From positions 6,068,273 through 6,132,272 of the forward strand of contig OX291561.1 of NCBI GenBank assembly GCA_946406115.1: a DNA stretch of 64,000 nucleotides, in the 5' to 3' direction. The position numbers and the translations under genes were made by a program. This document shows, piece by piece, positions 41,383 through 51,600 of the stretch (within the stretch, counting starts at the first letter, position 1; each line of letters begins with the position of its first letter). Source of the stretch: Apoda limacodes (Eukaryota; Arthropoda; Insecta; Lepidoptera; Limacodidae). The notes beneath the pieces are model-generated. The model ran no database searches. It was not told where the DNA came from and was given only the letters and a program-made list of their open reading frames with translations.

Positions 41383-41749
41383 CTAAGGTACCGACACAGA
41401 ATAGTTATATGGAAAAAAGTTGATAAACGCAGAGTAGTAGCAAAATTTATGAAAGATAGACCCATAGACATCCTTATCATTGGCTATGTCGTACGGTACA
41501 AGAAGGAAAACTTTTTTTTAAAAAAATATTTAATTTCCAAGATGACAGAAATTTATATATGTATGTACCAAGTTTCAATTTGATTGGTCTTGTAAATTAG
41601 GAGCAAATTGGCTGTTTTGCTGGCACATGTCTTTACTGTTTGCTAACATTTTGGTATGGTACCCTTAAATAAAGTACCCATGTCTTAGTATAGGTACTAT
41701 CTATATAGTTGGCTATATTTAAAAAATTGAAAATATTATTATTAATGGA

Positions 41750-42130
41750 CTTACCAACATTAAACTACATTTCCATTCTCAAAAGACGAAAAAGTGGAAA
41801 ACCTGTATGACTTTGTGTCAAACCTAGGTAATGCAATTAACATCAAAATAAACCCCGTAGATATCCGTAACATTTAAAGAGGTCGCTCCAAGGCTTGATT
41901 CGAAAAAACCAATAATACTGGATATGGTGTCTATCCTACAAAAAGAAAAAAATATTATCAAGCTATAAATCGTTTAACAAAAATAAAAAAGGGTAACAAG
42001 TTAGACACGTCACACATAACTATCTTGGGACCCCCAGTACCAATCTATATGTCAGAATATATATCACCTAAATTAAAAAGGCTTCACTTCTTAACAAAGG
42101 ACTTTAAGGAAAAAATAATAAACATGCTAC
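41750..42130 (+). pseudogene. FP-like / LINE ORF1-like relic
   Basis: One frame with a few stops reads FPFSKDEKVENLYDFV, INIKINPVDIRNI, then ITILGPPVPIYMSEYISPKL and KRLHFLTKDF. An acidic helix followed by a DI-x-x--RG segment and a Y-E-LSPK-K-L block is the pattern of ORF1-like proteins with a baculovirus-FP-type C-terminal domain, common in insect LINEs. Charge and length fit. It is broken and has no partner RT nearby, so the class is tentative. Confidence 0.4.
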
Positions 42131-42299
42131 TTATTATAATAATTCAATAAATAAACGGAGCAATGTCTAAAATTCAAGAAATACACACACACACAAAAAA
42201 ATGTATATTTATGTACATTAACATTTATATTTTCATATTTTACTTACTTTCTTAAATAAATAAAACACGAATGTAAATAAACTAATGTATCAATAAAAA

Positions 42300-42495
42300 A
42301 TGTTAAAAAGGTTAGCTAATTTATGTCTAAGAGGGGAAGCCAGGAGACCCAGAATTACAGGTCTTACCTAGTTTGGGCTTCTGTCTCCCACTGTAAAATT
42401 GTATTTTAAAATAATAGTGCTGTACCTGTAATAGTTGTAAGAAAATTGTACTGTGGGAGAATTGAATAAATTTACTATTTATTTTTATTTATTTC
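42300..42495 (+). repeat. Probable LINE 3' UTR end with (ATTT)n tail
   Basis: GGGGAAGCCAGGAGACCCAG, GGGCTTCTGTCTCCCACTG, then TTGAATAAATTTACTATTT and an ATTTATTT tail. The style is that of a polyadenylated 3' end. It may belong to the ORF1-like relic upstream. Confidence 0.4.
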
Positions 42496-43924
42496 AGCTA
42501 TATTGAGTTTTTTCGAAACAATATGAATCATCTTCTCCTCACTAGTAAACATTGCCTTTAACAAATCAAATTCCAAAATAATTCAGTCCTTTATAAATAA
42601 AATATTGTTGGCACCAAGTAGCTTATATATGGATGTCACTGGAGAGCGTAGTATTTTTTGATTCTCAATTTTTTTACCTTAAAATCGCTTTGAGTGTTTG
42701 ATAGGGTGACCATGAGAAACTCTTTGAAAATTTGGTAGGTACATAGTTTTTCTATATTTTTAGGGTTCTGGACCATAAGACCATAGTGGGGCAAAAAGTG
42801 CCAAAATACATAATGGAGCATCTTTCTAACGCTAACAAATCTGTTATCAATTCAACACTGCACTGCACACATCTGCTATTTCAACACAGTACAAATTTTA
42901 CGGCACGAAATAAAAATATGATTTGAAAAGGTATTTGAAACGTGGGCTATGCGGATAAATATATTTAATTAAATAAACAGATTTTTTTTACGATAATTAA
43001 ATTATTTTTGATACACCAAAAAATACTTCAGGAGCTCCCGTTATTATCGTAAGACACACATGGAATTTCAGCGACAACGGACACAAGTTTTAGTCTAATT
43101 GCAAGCGGAATGCGAGTTATTATGTGCTGAAATTATGTTCAGTATTGACGATTATAACACTTATTCGTGGGTTAAGACTGATAAATCAACGAAGTGCGAT
43201 CGATTGATCAGCAGTGTTTTTAAAACTTTGTGCATGAGACCCCTCTCATTCCAAATAGTCTAAGATAAAATATCAAATAGTCAGAATCAAATGAAACAAA
43301 ACTACTTATTTACAAAAATTATGTGCATGTTCCTCCACGAGAAACTTGATTGAGTATTCTAAGAAATGTTAAGGTGTTTGTTTCATTTATCTGAAGTTGA
43401 ACTTCGAACGACACTACAAAAATATTCAGTTGTCAAAAAACACGCTTACTTTTAACACTACTTGGCAAAACAGGTATAGGATACGTGCATGCCTGTATCA
43501 GATACACTCATTTCTCAGGCATTTTTTGTCATTACTATAATTTTAATGAAAGTCTAAATTGGCGTCTACAGATGAGGCCCTCTTATTTTTTCAGATTTCT
43601 TTATTTCCGTCTCAAGTTCTTCTTCAAAAGTCAGCTTACATCTTGTAGCGGTTGGTTCGCTATTTGTATCAAAAGAAACTTCCATAATAGTTTGTTTTTG
43701 TGACGGCTCCAGTAAAAACAGGGCTTCATTATATAAGAGGTTTTCAACACGCTTACAATGTTATTGTATTGCATATTTATTCACTTGTTGACTTGGAAAG
43801 TGTGTCGTCCTCGAAAGCCAATAGAATCTTTCTGAAGGTAGTGTAGTAACTACTACTGATATTAATAGTCGTCTTTTTTTATTCGGCTTCGCAAATTTAT
43901 TGCGAGACTTGAGTTAAATTAGTA
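42496..43924. other. AT-rich stretch without a recognised gene
   Basis: No domain, repeat end or convincing splice-bounded exon seen. Confidence 0.45.
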
Positions 43925-44120
43925 GTCAAAGTCAAAGTCAAAGTCAAAATGGTTTATTCAAATAAGGATTTTACAATCACTTTTGAATCGTCAAAGTTAT
44001 AAAATATTATTTTTTGAACCCTCCCACCTTCCCGCCGGTTCACAATGTTGTTGATTTCTACCGAGAAGAATCCGGCAAGAAACTCGATAGTTACACTTTT
44101 AAAAACACTTAAATAAACTA
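43925..44120 (-). pseudogene. CR1-like LINE 3' end with TTTGAC-type tail
   Basis: On the minus strand the frame gives FLAGFFSVEINNIVNR-type sequence near 44035-44085, followed by a 3' UTR and a tail of four GACTTT units (43926-43950). Short tandem tails of this kind are usual for CR1/L2-type elements. Only the last 200 bases are present. Confidence 0.55.
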
Positions 44121-44523
44121 AAATACAATTAATGTTTTAAATAAAAGATTTTTAGTCGTACAATTTTAATTTTATAGTAACTAGTTCAAGTTTACTAAAC
44201 ATGAATTTCATTATTCGATATATTTTCTGATAGTAACTACGGCCATTTGCATAACAAAGTAAGCAGAGTAATCAAGTGACTAGCTTCGTACTTGTAACAC
44301 CAGCTAAGGAATATACTAATGTACAGAGGCCAGGTTGCACAAAGTAAACATTAAAGAACTCTCATCATGAGAGTATTGAGAGTACGCAGGCAAGCGAGAC
44401 GCAAAATACATAAGCTGTAATGGCATTCTGTTACTCTTTAGTTAGTGAGATAACATTCTATTGCACGCAGAGCTGAGAGCGTGCTGACATAGTTGGTATC
44501 TTATTTAAATACAAAATTTGACT

Positions 44524-44600
44524 GATTCCGCTGTTAAGATATTGATCTAATTGAGATTCCGCTGTTAAGATATTGATCTAATTGAGATTCCGGAGTTACG
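44524..44600 (+). repeat. Tandem repeat, two 31-bp units and a partial third
   Basis: GATTCCGCTGTTAAGATATT plus 11 bases occurs at 44524 and 44555 without a difference and starts again, degenerate, at 44586. Confidence 0.85.
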
Positions 44601-44907
44601 ATATTCTGGGATTTCGATATTCATGTACTGCTTACATGACTAGTCTAGACACAGAGACCGGATTGATTTTTGAGGATGGTTAAAAAGACAAACATAACGA
44701 GCGTCTAAAGAGTCAGGTTCGTGAAATAATAAAAAAAAAAACAAAAAAAAATCCTCTATGGTTTAGAATCTGTGGTTGAGAATGACCTTGCTGTATTTGT
44801 AAACAATACTTTTTTAATTGAAGGAAAGGCCTTGTTAATTTTTCCTGTTGCACTATTTCCGTGTTTATAGATTGTGATTATAAAAAGGCATCAGGTTACT
44901 ACACAAA
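44601..44907. other. AT-rich stretch ahead of a candidate first exon
   Basis: No repeat or coding signature; possible 5' flanking DNA of the exon at 44908. Confidence 0.3.
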
Positions 44908-44958
44908 ATGAACATTGATTTTGAAACGATGGCTGTATTAGAAGAGGAGTCTCAAAAT
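44908..44958 (+). CDS. Candidate short 5' coding exon, MNIDFETMAVLEEESQN
   Basis: ATG in an ACAAA-ATG context is followed by 17 codons and a strong donor (AAT|GTAAGTTCG), ending between codons. The CREBL2 core exon at 63090 also begins between codons, so the two could be joined directly. I cannot recognise the peptide, and a chance ATG with a nearby GTAAGT is possible; the intron would be 18 kb. Confidence 0.25.
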
Positions 44959-45671
44959 GTAAGTTCGTCATCTTTGTTAATCTAGAAATTTATGATTTTC
45001 TATCCTATAAGCTTTTGTATGCAAAGTGAGCTTTGATACCTTGAGACTTGGGGTCGTCAGAGTAGCTAGCTTATAATTCTATTAGTACTTCTAAAACGGG
45101 CTTAAAGCTAAGATGTATCAGCACACAAAATAAACTTTTTTTTTAACTCAGTACATCTTGAAGATAGCATTAGCGTTGTATAAACATACACAAGTAAATC
45201 CACCTCTATTCCGAGTATAATAACCCTCAAATGCATTGTTGAGATGCAAAGGCTGCTTCAATCCCAAATTAGTTTTTTGAAAATAAAATTTTAAAATTTT
45301 TGTACACTTACACTTAGTATGTATGTAGTAGTACTATGTAGATGCATCCTTAATTTCTGGATGAAGCTGGAATGGTATGAGTATCGAATGACATGTATTG
45401 GTTACCTACATACAACGGCCCTATCATGAGGCTAAGTGCGGAAAACATAAGTCCAACTAACTAACTAGTATGTAAGCAATCTGAAATTCTGTAATATATA
45501 TGAACAATATTTTTGAGCTTGAAAATACACTACTAAACATATATAAAGATATGTTCATATGTTGGTGTTTTGCTACAATTGACTTTAGTTTTTGTTCGGT
45601 GTGAACTCCTGTGCTAGTGTAGGCATTGGAATTGGTACTCATGAGTATCAATAACATCCCTGGTACCTATA
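44959..45671. other. AT-rich stretch, no gene
   Basis: Nothing recognised apart from being downstream of a donor-like site. Confidence 0.4.
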
Positions 45672-45852
45672 TCCATATAACTGCGAAAATAACTCTGTCT
45701 GTTACTCCTTCACACTTAAACCATTGTACTGTTTAAGATGAAATTTGGCATTGAGATCAAGTATGAGTCATTTTTTTTGTAATTGAGGAGTTGCTGTTGA
45801 AAATTATTTTTTTACTAAATTAAGAGCGAGTGGAACGTCAGGCAAAAGCTTG
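45672..45852 (+). mobile_element. Short Helitron-like copy
   Basis: It begins TCCATATAACTGCGAAAATA after an A and ends GGCAAAAGCTTG before a T; the 3' end should be CTAG. Inside are GATGAAATTTGGCATTGAG and GAGGAGTTGCTGTTG, shared with the copies at 8337 and 55105. Confidence 0.5.
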
Positions 45853-46416
45853 TACTTTATAATTTCTCTTTCTCATCTATTTATTTGTTTTACCTATCTA
45901 ACTAAAAGTAATTCATTCCCATCTCCCTAGCTCGGCCTCCTTTGATAAAAATTAACAGACATCATCTAGGGTCCTTGCTTTGCTCGACTGCTGGCTGGAT
46001 GCTACAATTGAAATTTTATTGCAAGTTATAGTTTGAGAAGTTTATAGCTCATTGTATTGAAAACAATATGTAAAGTTACATTAGATGTGATCAGTCATAT
46101 TGTTTAGTGGCACATTTTTCTTGACTCCTCTCTCTATCCCATGTAGCCAGTAGTTTCTCCATGTTTGCCAATTTGCATTGAGCTCGAGCAGTGGAACAGT
46201 GGTGTGAGCTTTAAAAGTTTTATATTAGTTGGTACCTACTTTGTAGAATTTTCCTATTCTTTTGACCATATGGAATAAAAAAAAATTAGGGTTCTTTAAA
46301 TTTTTATGCTGATATCCTAAATATTTGAAGGATTGTATGATAAGAGGATTGTTTTCTAAAACTGCTGAAACAATGTAATAACATTTTTTTTTATATATTT
46401 AGCAAGAAAAATTTTT
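45853..46416. other. AT-rich stretch, no gene
   Basis: No recognisable coding or repeat structure up to the start of the LINE tail at 46417. Confidence 0.4.
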
Positions 46417-46900
46417 TTTTTTATACCACTAAGGTGGCAAACAAGTTTACGGTCCGCCTGATGGTAAGCGGTCACCGTAGCCTATGGATGCTTGCAACAC
46501 CAGGGGTATCACTTGCGCCTTACCGACCCTTCAGAAATCTAATAACTTCTTTCTTGAAGAACACCATACTGTAGTCCTTGCAGAAAACCTTGGCACGGGG
46601 AGCTCATTCCACAACTTCAGCGTTCGCGGGAGGAAGTTTCTCTGAAACCGCACTGTATGCGACCATTTAGGTTCTAAAGTGTGAGAATGAATTCCCTGCC
46701 GATGGCGAGTGGTGCGATGGTAGAAAGTAGCCGTGAGCATCATTTCAAACAATTCCTCAGAACACAACCCATTGTACAAGCAGTAGAACACACACAGTGA
46801 GGCAAAGCCTCTCCTCAGACTTAAGGGCTCGATACCGCAAGTGAGTTTGGAATCATCAACAATTCTCACAGCCCGTCGTTGAACCGAGTCAAAAGGGCCA
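46417..46900 (-). pseudogene. Jockey-type LINE copy 3, 3' end, 5'-truncated
   Basis: On the minus strand the copy starts in the RT thumb (GPFDSVQRRAVRIVDD) and runs through SLRRGFASLCVFYCLYNG and FLPRTLKLWNELP to a stop after SSRKKLLDF. The 3' UTR with GGTGACCGCTTACCATCAGG, CTTGTTTGCCACCTTAG and a T-rich (poly(A) inverse) end follows. It supplies the C-terminus and 3' UTR missing in copies 1 and 2. The CPVPRF region shows a frame change against copy 1. 5' truncation is the usual result of incomplete target-primed reverse transcription. Confidence 0.85.
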
Positions 46901-46999
46901 ATAAGCCATACACTTTTTTTCTTGAATTTATCTTAAAATATACAATCATCATATGTTTGCTTGCATAAATAACTGTACAAGTAAACCAGAATAAGTATG

Positions 47000-48070
47000 T
47001 TACATAACTTATATGTTCCAGTGATATATATAAGAATGAATGAGTTACAGGTCATTCTTGCAGCAGAGGAGTTACAGAAAATGGTAACGATTATGTATGA
47101 GTCAATTAAAAAAAATGGAATTAATGTTAATGTAAATAAAATGAAAGTTATGGTTTTTGAAGGGAATGATACTGTAACAGAATGCAATATTACATATGGT
47201 ACAGTGATATATATATAAGAATGAATGAGTTACAGGTCATTCTTGCATTGGCAGCTGAGGAGTAACAGGAAATGGTAATGATTATTTATGAGTCACTTAA
47301 AAAGAATGGAATTAATGTTAATAAAACGAAAGTTATGGTTTTTGAAAGGAATTATACTGTAACAGAATGCAACATTACGGTAGAAGGGAAGAAAGTAGAA
47401 CAAGTGCCAGAATTGGTATACTTAGGATCTTTGTTTACTAGAGATAGAAAAAGTGAAGGTGACATTGAAAGAGGAGTAAACATTGGAAATCAGGTAATTA
47501 GGGTGATGCACACCTTTATGAGCAGTCAAAAATTGTCAGAAAAGGCACGTTTGGCTGTACATGAGGGTGTGTTGGTTCCAACCCTCATGTACGGAAGTGA
47601 ATGTTGGGTATGGCAAAAGAAGCATGTAAGTAGAATTAATGCCGTGGAGATGAGAGCATTCAGAAGTATGTGTGGTTTGACTCTAAATAACAGGATAAAA
47701 AATAGTGTGAAACGAGAGTGTTGCGGTGTGAAAGAAAGTGTGGTGACAAAGATTGAGAAAGGAATGTTAAGGTGGTTTGGACATGTTGAAAGAATGAACG
47801 AAAAAAGATGCACGAAACAGATTTATGAATCTGAAGCAATTGGTAGGGTCGGTAGAGGTAGACCTCAGCAAACGTATGCAGATCAAATTGAGTATGTTCT
47901 CAGAAAAGGCCAGGTCAGCAGTACGCGGAACAGTAGGAAATGTATGAAAGCATTGATGCGTATAGATGAGGCAAGAAAGGTATGCCAGGATCGTAGCAAG
48001 TGGCAGTCTTTGGTCTCTGCCTACCCCTCTGGGAAAAAGGCGTGATGTTATGTATGTATGTATGTATATG
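47000..48070 (+). pseudogene. RTE-like LINE copy 2, C-terminal part with duplicated RT segment
   Basis: The frame 47272-48045 gives the RT thumb and C-terminal domain without interruption: YESLKKNGINVNKTKVMVFE, QVPELVYLGSLFTRD, GDIERGVNIGNQ, VLVPTLMYGSECWVWQKK, GMLRWFGHVERMNEKRC and RSKWQSLVSAYPSG. Upstream, 47020-47200 repeats 47201-47390 as a diverged tandem copy. The RT catalytic motifs lie 5' of the truncation and are absent. The end is GTATGTATGTATGTAT, an ATGT-repeat tail. It matches copy 1 closely, where the RT-to-C-terminus junction is deleted. Confidence 0.85.
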
Positions 48071-48379
48071 TTCTGGTTAACCTGGCTTGTATAGCTTACA
48101 TGCTTTGCCCACTTGCACAAATTATTAATAATAATAATAATGATAAAAAAAAAACAAATGAAGCGATCTCTCCCAGATAACCCTTGGGTGAAGGATTTAA
48201 AATAAAAACATAATAAAAGATAATGTGTGCATTAAAAATCACCCCTTACAAATTTTGAGAAAAAACGCACGAAATTTTACCGAAGTGCCCGCAGGCCTAA
48301 CCATTTCGTAGAATTTTATTTTATGCATTCGACATTTTATATTTTAGCGCAAGAAAGAACTGTTTTTGGCGTTTGAATT
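48071..48379. other. AT-rich stretch after the RTE copy
   Basis: Contains a short (ATA)n run near 48124-48140; nothing else recognised. Confidence 0.4.
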
Positions 48380-48600
48380 TATAGGGTTCCGTAGCCAAAA
48401 CCGAACCTTATGTAGTTTATCCATAGCTTCATCATATCTGCTCGACAGTCTTTTGTCGAGTATAAGGGTTCCGTAGTCGAATGGCAAATTCGGATTCCGT
48501 TACGTTCACCCGTTCTTCCATTTGTCAATTTTACTGTAAAAAATGGTAGCCATTTTATAGTTCCGTCATATCTGTGCGTCTGTCTGTCCTTAAGGCTGTA
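48380..48600. repeat. GGGTTCCGTA repeat fragments, two in tandem
   Basis: TAGGGTTCCGTAGCCAAAAC at 48381 and AAGGGTTCCGTAGTCGAATG at 48465 start two successive partial copies; the family also flanks the composite transposon at 26821. Confidence 0.55.
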
Positions 48601-48658
48601 GTCTCTGTATTCGACATTTAATTTGAGAATTTTGTCAATTCAGATTTTATTTTGGCGA

Positions 48659-49034
48659 CGAACCGACTTCAAAAAAGGAGGAGGTTCTGAATTCGGATGT
48701 TTGTATTTTTTTTAATGCATGTTTGGGCATAACTCCGTCATATATAGACGGATTTTCAAAATTCTTTTTTTATTTAACTTCCAAAGTGGTCCCATATTAA
48801 TGTAGTGCTTTTAAAACTTAGACTTTTGTTAAAAAAAAATATTATTGGTGTTAATTTGGAACTAGTGAAACGCCTTGTATGTTGATGACTGTAGAAATTT
48901 TTATGAGTATCGAAGTATTTAGTTTTGTTTTTGTCGATAACACACTACACTTTCATGACACCAACTTCAAACTGTAATTTTTGGAAATAATTAATCATTT
49001 TTACCTTTTTATTGCATCGTTTTGAAGCCGGTTT
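48659..49034. mobile_element. Short element with AACCGACTTCAAAA inverted ends
   Basis: It starts AACCGACTTCAAAAAAGGAG and ends with TTTTGAAGCCGGTTTTTT, the near-inverse. CGACTTCAAAAAAGGAGGAG is a recurrent insect repeat phrase. No coding capacity. Confidence 0.55.
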
Positions 49035-49062
49035 TTTTTTTTTTTTTGTTATAAACTTTTTA

Positions 49063-49150
49063 TTAAGAACGCCATACTGTAGTCCTTAGAGAAAACCTCA
49101 TTCCACAACCTAACCGTTCGCGGGAGGAAGTTTCTATGAAACCGCACTTT
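49063..49150 (-). repeat. Jockey-type LINE fragment, end of the ORF
   Basis: On the minus strand the phrases GTGCGGTTTCATAGAAACTT and ACTACAGTATGGCGTTCTT match the C-terminal coding part of copies 1 and 3. Only about 90 bases are present, and 20 bases are lost in the LWNELP region. Confidence 0.65.
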
Positions 49151-49597
49151 TTAGTAGAATTAAAGTAGGATATTCGTTTATTTGTGTAATCTATCGCGAA
49201 ACATCGTTTTTCGAGACAGTCCGCTAAACGTATAAATAAAAAAAAACATTGCCACATTAAGATATGACGGAGCATCACTTGAGAACGGCTCGATTAAATT
49301 CGTAGATTTTTTTATTGTTGTATCCGTAATTATATGGACAAAGTTTGTATGAAAACCCGGTCAAGTGCGAATCAAATTAGCGCAATAGAAATAAAATAAA
49401 ATAAATTGGTTGCTAGGCACACTTTGGGAACGTTCAGAATTGGTACAACCCTTTGACAATAGGTGACGCGCCTGTCGTTTCAACAAAGCAGAAAAACCCT
49501 CGTCGGGTACGGGAAAAGTTAGATTGCGCGGGTAACACATGGAAACTAGCCAGTATCTTTTAATTATAAAGGAATCTAACTGATATATTTTATCTAG

Positions 49598-49706
49598 TTG
49601 TAAAGATTATGTGATGGGTGAGTTAGTGATAGACCAAGAGCTGGCAGCCACACCTCGACCACAGAATAGAGAATCGTCCTCGACTAACGTGTCCACCCCA
49701 AGTTGT
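49598..49706 (+). CDS. Candidate coding exon (VMGELVIDQELAATPR...)
   Basis: A TTTTATCTAG acceptor is followed by one open frame, CKDYVMGELVIDQELAATPR then PQNRESSSTNVSTPSC, ending at a strong donor (TGT|GTAAGTTTC) between codons. An ATG at 49614 could start translation. The phase fits direct splicing to the CREBL2 core exon at 63090, which would give a serine/proline-rich N-terminus. The peptide itself is not one I recognise. If it is internal, its upstream exon must end after the second codon base, which the candidate at 44908 does not. Confidence 0.35.
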
Positions 49707-49858
49707 GTAAGTTTCTTTTAAGTGCCACTTCACTAGCCCTAAATTCAGTTATCGGAGTATTTCATCGGCAACTCCTCAACCGACTCACACTTGGCTTTTC
49801 AATTAGCCTATGTCCTTCGCCGGGACTCAACCTATCTCCATTTTAAATTTATTTACAA

Positions 49859-50406
49859 CTAGCTTCTGCCAGCGGCTCCGCCCGCCCTAAATTTCGTTAT
49901 CGGCGTAGGTTCTTACGGCAACTCCTCAATTATAGAGTAAAACAATCAAATCTTTACTCTTAAATGGCATAATACATTCTTGTCTGTGAAACCATAGAAA
50001 TTATATATATTTTATTTATATAATAAACATACAAAATTTCAACCAAATGGTCAAACCGTTTAGTAGTTGACATACCGACAGCAGCGCCACCTACCGGGTC
50101 CCATTGTATTTTTAAATCATCCAGGAAACAATCGAAATACCCATATAAAATTTCAACTCAATCGGTTCCGTTGTTAAGAAGTGTGAAAAGATAAGTGCCT
50201 ACGGAAAGATAATTCTTACTATCTGTTGTCCTATCACCCGTTTTTCCGTAGGAATGAAGCATTTTCCCGCGGTAAAAAGTAGCCTATGTTTATTAGGGAT
50301 AATGTCGGCTTCTAATGGTAAAAGAATTTTTGAAATCGGTCCAGTAGTTTCGGAGCCTATCTAAAACAAACAATCAAATCTTTCCTCTTTATAATATTAG
50401 TATAGA
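49859..50406 (-). mobile_element. Non-autonomous Helitron with intact ends (548 bp)
   Basis: On the minus strand it begins TCTATACTAATATTATAAAG after an A and ends CGCTGGCAGAAGCTAG before a T. A small hairpin (GCGGAGCCGC) lies just ahead of the CTAG. These are the standard Helitron ends; there is no Rep/helicase coding. Its relative is at 34799-35336. Confidence 0.75.
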
Positions 50407-50502
50407 TATTTATATAGATTCTACGATAAGAATTTTTTTAGTGCACGCACTGTATCACATGAAAACTTGACTGTTTTTAATGGAATTGGACACAGTGATA
50501 GT

Positions 50503-50730
50503 AGTCCGGTCGGGAAATTCATTGTATGGACACCCCGACATTATATTCTCCGTCGCTAAAACTTTGCAGGGTGATAAAGTCAAGTATAAACATCATAGAG
50601 ACTATAAGCGAAATAAAAAAATATTGGATAATTTGTCATCCATGATGTTTATACTTGACGTTATCACCATGCAAAGTTTCAGCGCCAGATAAATTACTGT
50701 CAGGGCCCAACCCCCTCACTGACCGGATTA
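50503..50730. mobile_element. Foldback element with 44-bp inner inverted repeat
   Basis: AACTTTGCAGGGTGATAAAG...AAACATCAT (50560-50596) returns inverted in 50640-50682 with only a few mismatches, around a 45-base loop. Outer ends GTCCGGTC and GACCGGAT are also inverse. It carries no gene; the plus-strand open frame across it is incidental. Confidence 0.65.
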
Positions 50731-51600
50731 TAGCTCATATCCTTAGACAAAATTAAGAATACTTTTCAATACAAAAAATTTAAAAAAAATTCATTTTTTT
50801 TAAATTTAAAAATCACGCTAACGCCAGAGGTACTAGTTGATAATATATAAGTACTTATATATATATATATATACTTACACTAAAAAGCGATAAGTAGCTG
50901 TCAGCTAACTACGTAGAATACTACGGCAACGGCCTTACGCTTTACGACCTAGGGCAGTAGCTGCGCAGTTAGCTGAAACGTAGTTTCCCTTCTACGCAAC
51001 ATGAATATGTTCACACCATACTCGTGAATACGCGTACAACAGTGTGTATAATGCACTGGCTGTTACCGAGTGCAGTCAGACGATAAGGTCACTTTGCCCA
51101 AGGTGGGGAGTCACAATACGAGCTCTTTCGAAACCACGCACGCAGTCCATGGTTTATTGTATATCTACATACGTTCCGTCCCCAATTTGCTTCTATTCCA
51201 GCCTTATGTGGTTTAAAAAGTTTGTTTTTTAAAAAAAGAATTGCGCGATCGTTCGGTCGTGGTTTCGTTTTGCGCAACTCGACCCCCGTCGCAGCCGGCA
51301 GTTTGAGTTGAGGCAGTCTCCAAGTCGCACACGACTCGTTACCGCTGATAACCCGTGAGTAACTACGCATTTCTTACACAATTTTTCTGTGGAATCTTGT
51401 CTGGTTTTAGATTTTTTTTCCATTTTCGTTTTCTTTTGTGTAGTGTTTTATATTTTAGGGTTAGGTTTTGTAGTTTTTACGTCGCATTAAATGACCGGCA
51501 TTGAATGAGAACGAACGACGTAGTTCGATAGGTAATCGCTCGTCGCCGGTTTGTTGCTAACCGAGACAAAATCTGCGTATACTATAACTTTATATATATA
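50731..51600. other. Mixed stretch with a moderately GC-rich part
   Basis: A (TA)n run lies at about 50850-50872. Around 51240-51360 the DNA is less AT-rich and ends AACCC|GTGAGTAAC, a donor-like site, so a non-coding 5' exon is conceivable. No coding domain is visible on either strand. Confidence 0.3.

Noticed and set aside
44908..49706. Direct splicing of the 44908 exon to the 49598 exon
   Set aside because: The phases do not fit: the first ends between codons, whereas the second is open only if it begins with the third base of a codon.
50480..50692. Open frame of 70 codons across the foldback
   Set aside because: It spans an inverted-repeat element and its sequence follows the stem, not a protein family.
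51044..51370. Possible promoter and non-coding first exon
   Set aside because: Composition and a GTGAGT site are suggestive, but there is no TATA or initiator that I can defend, and no partner exon.
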